Of a DNA stretch of 10,020 bases, positions 6,551-10,020 are shown piece after piece. The notes beneath the pieces are model-generated. The model was not told where the DNA came from and ran no database searches. It saw only the letters and a list, made by a program, of their open reading frames with translations. Made by a program: the position numbers and the translations under genes. Position 1 is the first letter of the stretch; each line of letters begins with the position of its first letter. Source of the stretch: Verrucomicrobiota bacterium (lineage in GTDB: Bacteria > Verrucomicrobiota > Verrucomicrobiia > Verrucomicrobiales > Verrucomicrobiaceae); assembly GCA_009885275.1 (NCBI GenBank), contig VFKY01000064.1:1-10020 (forward strand), given 5' to 3'.

Positions 6551-7101
6551 CAAAGTTCCCCCACCAGTTTTGGTTTTTTCACGATGCTACCGTCTTTATC
6601 GAGGGTGATGTCGACTTGATAAAGCCGGAAGCCTTCGTGTTTTTTAATTTCCTCTGGCGTGCGACTGGTCTCGATCAATTGCTTGAGCGTGGCATCACCG
6701 GCGGGACGGCATTCTTCCGAGGTCATGTTGACGATTTTTGTCTTGTAGGTCTTGCCCTCAGCTTTGGCTTTTTCTTTGAGATTATTCACTGTGATCTTTA
6801 GCTTGCCGTCATACATTTTTTTGATGCCCGATGGCCAGTTACCAAAAGTAGGATACATCGCCACAGGCTGGTCTTTTTTATCCGTAATATAAACATAGTA
6901 GGCCTGCTTCTCGAAGTTCGAATACATCGGGAAGTTGGAGAAGGGATACCATTCACCGGGCTTGAGCGTGTTGCGAGTTAGCCACGGAATGAGGAAGGCG
7001 GTGAGGACAACAAAAAACCAGTGGAACTTGTGCGGCAGGCACAGGAACCACTGGTAGATTTTTTTCGGCATATGGAGGGATAGGCGATTGAAGCTTTCCA
7101 T
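6550..7101 (-). CDS. Single-span membrane protein, partner of HTTM-like protein; unrecognised
   Basis: I do not recognise a named family. From the ATG at 7101 the protein is 183 residues. It has a basic amphipathic start (SLHMPKKIYQWFLCLPHKFH), one membrane span at about 28-42 (WFFVVLTAFLIPWL), the motif WYPFSNFPMYSNF just after it, and a soluble Lys/Glu-rich domain of about 125 residues with mixed alpha/beta character and no catalytic signature. The FxxFPMYS motif is one I associate with proteins encoded beside HTTM genes, but I cannot verify that here. The stop TGA overlaps the ATG of the HTTM-like gene. No Shine-Dalgarno decides the start. An in-frame TTG at 7122 would add 7 residues but lies inside a palindrome, and an ATG at 7071 (MPKK) is also possible. 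Expected topology is N-in with the soluble domain in the periplasm. Confidence 0.7.
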   Translation of the reverse strand: MESFNRLSLHMPKKIYQWFLCLPHKFHWFFVVLTAFLIPWLTRNTLKPGEWYPFSNFPMYSNFEKQAYYVYITDKKDQPVAMYPTFGNWPSGIKKMYDGKLKITVNNLKEKAKAEGKTYKTKIVNMTSEECRPAGDATLKQLIETSRTPEEIKKHEGFRLYQVDITLDKDGSIVKKPKLVGEL

Positions 7102-7114
7102 CCAAGCAGAAGTT

Positions 7115-7133
7115 TTGCGCAATAATTGCGCAA
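7115..7133. promoter_or_regulatory. Twin perfect palindromes TTGCGCAA, possible operator
   Basis: Two identical self-complementary octamers TTGCGCAA (7115-7122 and 7126-7133) are separated by TAA, so their centres are 11 bp apart, about one helical turn. They lie in the 41-bp gap between the FKBP stop codon and the start of the small membrane protein. As RNA they could also form one hairpin, but no U-run follows on either strand, which favours a protein-binding site over a terminator. The binding factor is unknown. Confidence 0.4.
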
Positions 7134-7142
7134 GCTAAGGTC

Positions 7143-7982
7143 TTACTTCTTGGGAGCGATGCTGAGGAGTTCTACTTCGAACACAAGGGCTGAGTTCGGA
7201 GTGATATCAGGACCTGCACCTTGTTCGCCGTAAGCGAGCTTGGAAGGAATGAAGAGCTTGTATTTAGCGCCGACAGGCATGAGCTGAAGAGCTTCGACCC
7301 AACCTGGAATAACGCCACCAACGGGGAATGTTGCGGGCTCACCGCGTTGTACTGAGCTATCGAATACTTTGCCGTTAATCAGCGTGCCATGATAATGAAC
7401 GCTAACAGTGTCTGCGGCGGCTGGTTTTGCGCCGTCACCTTTTTTGAGTACTTCGTATTGCAGGCCACTCTCGGTGGTCGTTACTTCCTTGCGCTTGCCG
7501 TTTTCGGTAAGGAATTTTTCAGCTTCAGCAATATTTTTGGCTCCCGCTTCAGTTGCTTCCTTTTGTTGTTTGGCCATCATTGCCTGAGCGAACTGTTTCA
7601 TAGATTCCTCAAGGGCGGCTTGCTCATACTTGAGAGGTTTTTTATCAATGGTGTCACGCAGTCCTTGAGCGAGTGCGTCGACTTCGATGTTGACGCCATT
7701 TTCAACAAACTCACTGGCCATGCGAGTGCCATAGAAGTAGCTGACTTTTTCGAGGAGGGCTTTATCAATCACGGGAACAACGGCGGCGGGTTCTGCACCT
7801 GGTTTGGCGGCATCTTCAGCAGGTGCTGCTTTCTCAGTAGGCGCTGCTTTCTCAGTAGGCGCTGCTTTCTCAGTAGGCGCTGCTTTTTTAGCGGGTTTGG
7901 CTTCAGTGGTTTTAGTCTCCTGCGCCCGAAGCATGGGGGCGAAAGCAAGAGCAAGAATCGGGATTAGGCGGGTTATTTTCAT
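7143..7982 (-). CDS. Secreted FKBP-type peptidyl-prolyl cis-trans isomerase (FkpA/Mip-like)
   Basis: The 279-residue protein starts with a signal peptide (MKITRLIPILALAFAPMLRA, cleavage near A20). A low-complexity Ala/Pro/Lys/Glu segment with KAAPTE repeats follows (about 29-70), then a helical dimerisation-type N-domain (about 73-162, including VSYFYGTRMASEF and a Gln/Ala/Lys-rich helix) and a complete FKBP domain (about 172-277). Active-site residues of the FKBP fold are present: Y197, F207-D208, V224-I225, W228, Y251 and F268. It should catalyse proline isomerisation and act as a folding chaperone in the periplasm or on the cell surface. I preferred the ATG at 7982 because it gives a standard n-region; two ATGs at 8006 and 8003 would add MMRRLRPP. 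No good Shine-Dalgarno precedes any of them. The gene diverges from ilvC and is first in the minus-strand group. Confidence 0.9.
   Translation of the reverse strand: MKITRLIPILALAFAPMLRAQETKTTEAKPAKKAAPTEKAAPTEKAAPTEKAAPAEDAAKPGAEPAAVVPVIDKALLEKVSYFYGTRMASEFVENGVNIEVDALAQGLRDTIDKKPLKYEQAALEESMKQFAQAMMAKQQKEATEAGAKNIAEAEKFLTENGKRKEVTTTESGLQYEVLKKGDGAKPAAADTVSVHYHGTLINGKVFDSSVQRGEPATFPVGGVIPGWVEALQLMPVGAKYKLFIPSKLAYGEQGAGPDITPNSALVFEVELLSIAPKK
7822..7890 (-). repeat. 18-bp in-frame minisatellite inside the FKBP gene
   Basis: Three nearly identical 18-bp units (7822-7839, 7840-7857, 7858-7875) and a partial fourth (7876-7890) encode the repeated hexapeptide KAAPTE. The first unit differs by one base (T for C) and the other two are identical, suggesting recent slippage. 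The unit keeps the frame, so copy-number change would only lengthen or shorten the linker after the signal peptide. Confidence 0.85.
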
Positions 7983-8149
7983 AGGAGGGCGGAGCCTACG
8001 CATCATAAAGCAACCCCGTCAAAGGAAAATGGCATCGGAAAGAAGGCGTTATTGAGTAAGCAGATGAGCAGGTTTTGTGTTTCTGTTTGACGCATCGCCC
8101 TGTATGCGGCAATCTGCGCGCCCTTTTAACCCCAACCAACGATCCAGAT

Positions 8150-9181
8150 ATGGCAGCTACCATCTACACTGAAAACGACGCCAGCCTCGAGCCCCTCAAA
8201 GGCAAAACCCTTTGTGTCATCGGCTTTGGCTCTCAAGGCCATGCTCATGCGCTCAACCTTAAAGAGAGCGGCTTGAACGTCATCGTGGGTCTCTATCCCG
8301 GCTCCAAGTCCCGCGCTGTGGCTGAAGAACGCGGCTTCAAAGTGCTCGACACCGCGGAAGCGGTGAAAGCTGCGGACGTTATCATGGTCGCCGTCCCTGA
8401 CACCGTGATCCCCAAAGTTTACAACGCTGACATCGCCCCCAACTTGACCGAAGGCAAAACGTTGCTCTTCAGTCACGGCTTTGCGATTCACTTCAAAACC
8501 ATTGTTCCTCCTACAAACGTAGATGTTATCATGGTTGCCCCTAAGGGACCTGGTCACCTCGTCCGCCGTCAATACACCGAAGGCAAAGGTGTTCCTACCT
8601 TGATTGCTATCTTTCAAGATAAAAGCGGTAAAGCCAAAGACATCGCACTCGCTTGGGCCAAGGGTATCGGCGGCACTCGTGGCGGTGTGTTTGAAACTAC
8701 CTTTAAGGAAGAAACTGAAACCGATCTCTTCGGCGAACAGGTTGTTCTTTGCGGCGGCACTACCGCCCTCGTCAAAGCTGGATTCGAAACCCTCGTGGAA
8801 GCCGGATACCAGCCTGAAATGGCGTACTTCGAGTGCTTGCACGAACTGAAGCTCATTGTCGATCTCATGTTCGAAAGCGGCATCGCCGGCATGCGTTTCT
8901 CCATCTCTGAAACCGCCGAGTATGGTGACGTGTCCGTTGGACCAAAGATCATTGATGCTCACGTGAAGGAAAACATGCGCGCCGCCCTCAAGCGCATCCA
9001 GAGCGGAGAGTTCGCCAAGGAATGGACCGACGAATACAATTCCGGACAGGCCAACTTCGACCGCCTCCGCGCCGAGAGCAAAGCCCATCCGATTGAAGAA
9101 GTCGGTGGCCGTCTCCGCAGCCTCATGAGCTGGGTCAAGAAGCGCGAGATCGGTGGCTCCCAAGCCGCTTACGAAGCCTAA
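8150..9181 (+). CDS. ilvC: Ketol-acid reductoisomerase, class I
   Basis: The 343-residue enzyme converts 2-acetolactate or 2-aceto-2-hydroxybutyrate to the dihydroxy acids of valine and isoleucine synthesis in the cytoplasm, using magnesium and NAD(P)H. The Rossmann N-domain shows [17 protein letters not shown] (25-41) and the cofactor loop [10 protein letters not shown] (46-55), followed by SHGFAIHF with H109 and PKGPGH with K132. The C-terminal knotted domain holds the metal ligands D192, E196, E228 and E232 and substrate-contacting S253, all intact at class I spacing. Length and ending fit the short class I form. I chose the ATG at 8150 (MAATIY) because residues encoded upstream to 8075 have no family counterpart; no Shine-Dalgarno is visible. 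Codons are strongly C-ending, as expected for high expression. It stands alone without ilvB, ilvN or leuA nearby and ends in its own terminator. Confidence 0.97.
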   Translation: MAATIYTENDASLEPLKGKTLCVIGFGSQGHAHALNLKESGLNVIVGLYPGSKSRAVAEERGFKVLDTAEAVKAADVIMVAVPDTVIPKVYNADIAPNLTEGKTLLFSHGFAIHFKTIVPPTNVDVIMVAPKGPGHLVRRQYTEGKGVPTLIAIFQDKSGKAKDIALAWAKGIGGTRGGVFETTFKEETETDLFGEQVVLCGGTTALVKAGFETLVEAGYQPEMAYFECLHELKLIVDLMFESGIAGMRFSISETAEYGDVSVGPKIIDAHVKENMRAALKRIQSGEFAKEWTDEYNSGQANFDRLRAESKAHPIEEVGGRLRSLMSWVKKREIGGSQAAYEA

Positions 9182-9211
9182 GCTTCCCGGTTCACCGTTT
9201 CCAAATACTTC

Positions 9212-9242
9212 AAACGCGACGTGGCAACACGTCGCGTTTTTT
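9212..9242 (+). terminator. Intrinsic terminator of ilvC
   Basis: A perfect 12-bp stem (9212-9223 AAACGCGACGTG with 9228-9239) is capped by a GCAA tetraloop and runs into six Ts (9237-9242). It lies 30 bp after the ilvC stop codon and is a canonical Rho-independent terminator. Confidence 0.95.
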
Positions 9243-9307
9243 GTGAATCAAAGGGCAAACTGACGATTCGAACTCGACATGCAAAAAAAGTTCACTACGC
9301 TCAGTCC

Positions 9308-9475
9308 ATGCCTGATGACGAACCACAAGATAGCGAGGACAGGCTGCGTGCGGCAGGCAGTCCATTTGATGGTTGTGGGGGCAATTGTGGCGTCATCGTC
9401 TTTGTGATAATCAGCCTATTCTTCGTGATATGGGCGATCATTTTTGCAACCTGTGGGCGTGGCTACGGACATTGA
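9308..9475 (+). CDS. Small single-span membrane protein, 55 residues, hypothetical
   Basis: I do not recognise this protein. It has an acidic head (MPDDEPQDSEDRLR), a small Gly/Cys turn with C23 and C27 (DGCGGNCG), one strongly hydrophobic span at about 28-48 (VIVFVIISLFFVIWAIIFAT), C49, and a short Gly-rich tail ending in His. The frame stays open further upstream, but that extension runs through the ilvC terminator, so the ATG at 9308 is the sensible start. No Shine-Dalgarno or clear promoter is seen. The clean hydrophilic-to-hydrophobic layout argues for a real gene, but its small size leaves doubt. The three cysteines near the membrane could bind metal or form disulfides; that is speculation. 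Confidence 0.5.
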   Translation: MPDDEPQDSEDRLRAAGSPFDGCGGNCGVIVFVIISLFFVIWAIIFATCGRGYGH

Positions 9476-9504
9476 ACACAGAGTGTTCCTGAAAGAAGTT
9501 TTCC

Positions 9505-9553
9505 TTACCCCTTTTCTCTTTTCACTTATCACTTATCACTTTGAATTTATCAC
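9505..9553 (-). repeat. Degenerate 7-bp tandem repeat array, copy 2
   Basis: On the minus strand the heptamers read GTGATAA, an ATTCAAA variant, GTGATAA, GTGATAA, GTGAAAA, GAGAAAA, GGGGTAA in strict 7-bp phase. GTGAAAA and GGGGTAA also occur in copy 1 (1343-1397). The first unit overlaps the dipeptidase stop codon TGA (9550-9552), so the array begins exactly at the end of that gene. Confidence 0.75.
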
Positions 9554-10020
9554 TTCGCCAGCTCCCGCAACAAGCACTGATTGAGCTGAATGCCAGCCTC
9601 AAAATTTGCGACCGGGAAGTTTTCATTGGGGGCATGGGCCTGACAGTCGGGAAGGGCGAGGCCAAGCAACAGAGTGTCCACGCCGAGCACATCTTTGAAT
9701 GCCTGGACGATCGGGATGCTGCCGCCTTCACGGATGAGGGCGGGCTTGCCACCGAACGTGTTTTCCAATGCCCGCTGAGCGGCCATGCCGAAGGGTGAGA
9801 AGGGATCCGTGAGGTAGGGGAATCCAGTGTGACCGAGTTTTACTTCAAAACGAATGCCAGTCTGTTGATGTGCCTGCACATGGGCTTCCACCATGGCCAT
9901 GATTTCATCAGGATGCTGATTGGGCACGAGGCGGAAGCTGAGCTTGGCGAACGCGGAACGCGGAATGACCGTCTTGGAGCCTTCGCCCTGATAGCCACCA
10001 CCGATGCCGTTGACCTCAGC
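9550..10020 (-). CDS. M20-family metallo-dipeptidase, C-terminal part (gene continues past window)
   Basis: The frame enters from the right edge, so the start and the first metal-ligand motifs lie outside. The visible 156 residues begin AEVNGIGGGYQGEGSKTVIP, a segment typical of M20 dipeptidases (carnosinase/Dug1/CndP-type). The end of the lid (dimerisation) domain (KLSFRLVPNQHPDEI) follows, then the C-terminal catalytic part with REGGSIPIVQ and CQAHAPNENF, whose His is the expected last zinc ligand. Known relatives cleave dipeptides such as Cys-Gly or carnosine, or modified short peptides, with two zinc or manganese ions in the cytoplasm. The protein ends LRELAK, a natural terminus, with the stop inside the heptamer repeat. 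The family is well supported; the substrate cannot be told. Confidence 0.88.
   Translation of the reverse strand, partial: AEVNGIGGGYQGEGSKTVIPRSAFAKLSFRLVPNQHPDEIMAMVEAHVQAHQQTGIRFEVKLGHTGFPYLTDPFSPFGMAAQRALENTFGGKPALIREGGSIPIVQAFKDVLGVDTLLLGLALPDCQAHAPNENFPVANFEAGIQLNQCLLRELAK

Noticed and set aside
7389..7967. A 192-codon open frame on the plus strand opposite the FKBP gene
   Set aside because: The Phe- and Cys-rich translation with a repeated RCFLSR reflects the antisense of the KAAPTE repeats; the FKBP domain on the other strand is intact.
8087..8115. TTGACG at 8087-8092 as the -35 box of an ilvC promoter
   Set aside because: At 17 bp spacing the -10 position is CAATCT, only 2 of 6 to consensus, so I do not call a promoter although one must lie in this divergent gap.
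8126..9163. A 345-codon open frame on the minus strand across ilvC
   Set aside because: It is antisense to a fully conserved ilvC. Its protein is a Phe/Gly/Asp/His-rich reading with no family resemblance, and arises from the strong codon bias of ilvC.
9265..9280. GATTCGAACTC resembling the T arm of a minus-strand tRNA
   Set aside because: The flanking T-stem pairs only partly, and no acceptor, D or anticodon arm can be built around it; the terminator hairpin occupies the neighbouring DNA.
1..10020. CRISPR arrays, insertion sequences, toxin-antitoxin or defence genes
   Set aside because: I read both strands for direct repeats with spacers, transposase motifs and inverted-terminal-repeat pairs and saw none; gene content is housekeeping and envelope-related.

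Overview
The window looks like ordinary chromosomal DNA from a diderm (Gram-negative) bacterium. An OmpA-domain protein and a signal-peptide-bearing FKBP imply an outer membrane and periplasm. Clear Shine-Dalgarno motifs are scarce, the RNase P RNA is A-type-like, and the overall gene style made me think of Verrucomicrobiota or a related PVC lineage. That placement is an impression, not a proof. I see no phage genes, transposase, CRISPR array, rRNA or tRNA.

Left part (1-1400): the 3' portion of a lactonase-family (6-phosphogluconolactonase-like) beta-propeller gene runs rightward and ends three bases before the 3' end of a minus-strand RNase P RNA gene (rnpB, 901-1331). The two are tail to tail, and the A-run at the lactonase stop codon supplies the U-run of rnpB. 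A promoter for rnpB and a degenerate 7-bp tandem repeat lie just beyond its 5' end.

Plus-strand trio (1456-4897): an inner-membrane-anchored OmpA-domain (peptidoglycan-binding) protein, a polytopic GT-C glycosyltransferase-like protein and a HAD-IIB phosphatase. They are separated by only 15 and 7 bp, so they are probably one operon. The set suggests envelope or glycan work, but the substrates cannot be read from sequence.

Minus-strand group (4960-7982): read from right to left, these are a secreted FKBP-type prolyl isomerase, a small single-span membrane protein, a seven-span HTTM-like membrane protein coupled to it through a TGATG stop/start overlap, and an RluE-like 23S rRNA pseudouridine synthase. 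A pair of identical perfect 8-bp palindromes sits between the FKBP gene and the small membrane protein gene.

Right part (7983-10020): ilvC (class I ketol-acid reductoisomerase, valine/isoleucine synthesis) diverges from the FKBP gene and ends at a textbook intrinsic terminator. A probable 55-residue single-span membrane protein follows. The 3' end of a minus-strand M20-family dipeptidase runs off the window, and a second copy of the heptamer repeat overlaps its stop codon.

The observations most worth a second look are the dispersed heptamer repeat family, the coupled HTTM pair with its upstream twin palindrome, the OmpA/GT-C/HAD trio, and the non-matching first 47 residues of the lactonase. 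I did not find clear evidence for a wholly new multi-gene system.
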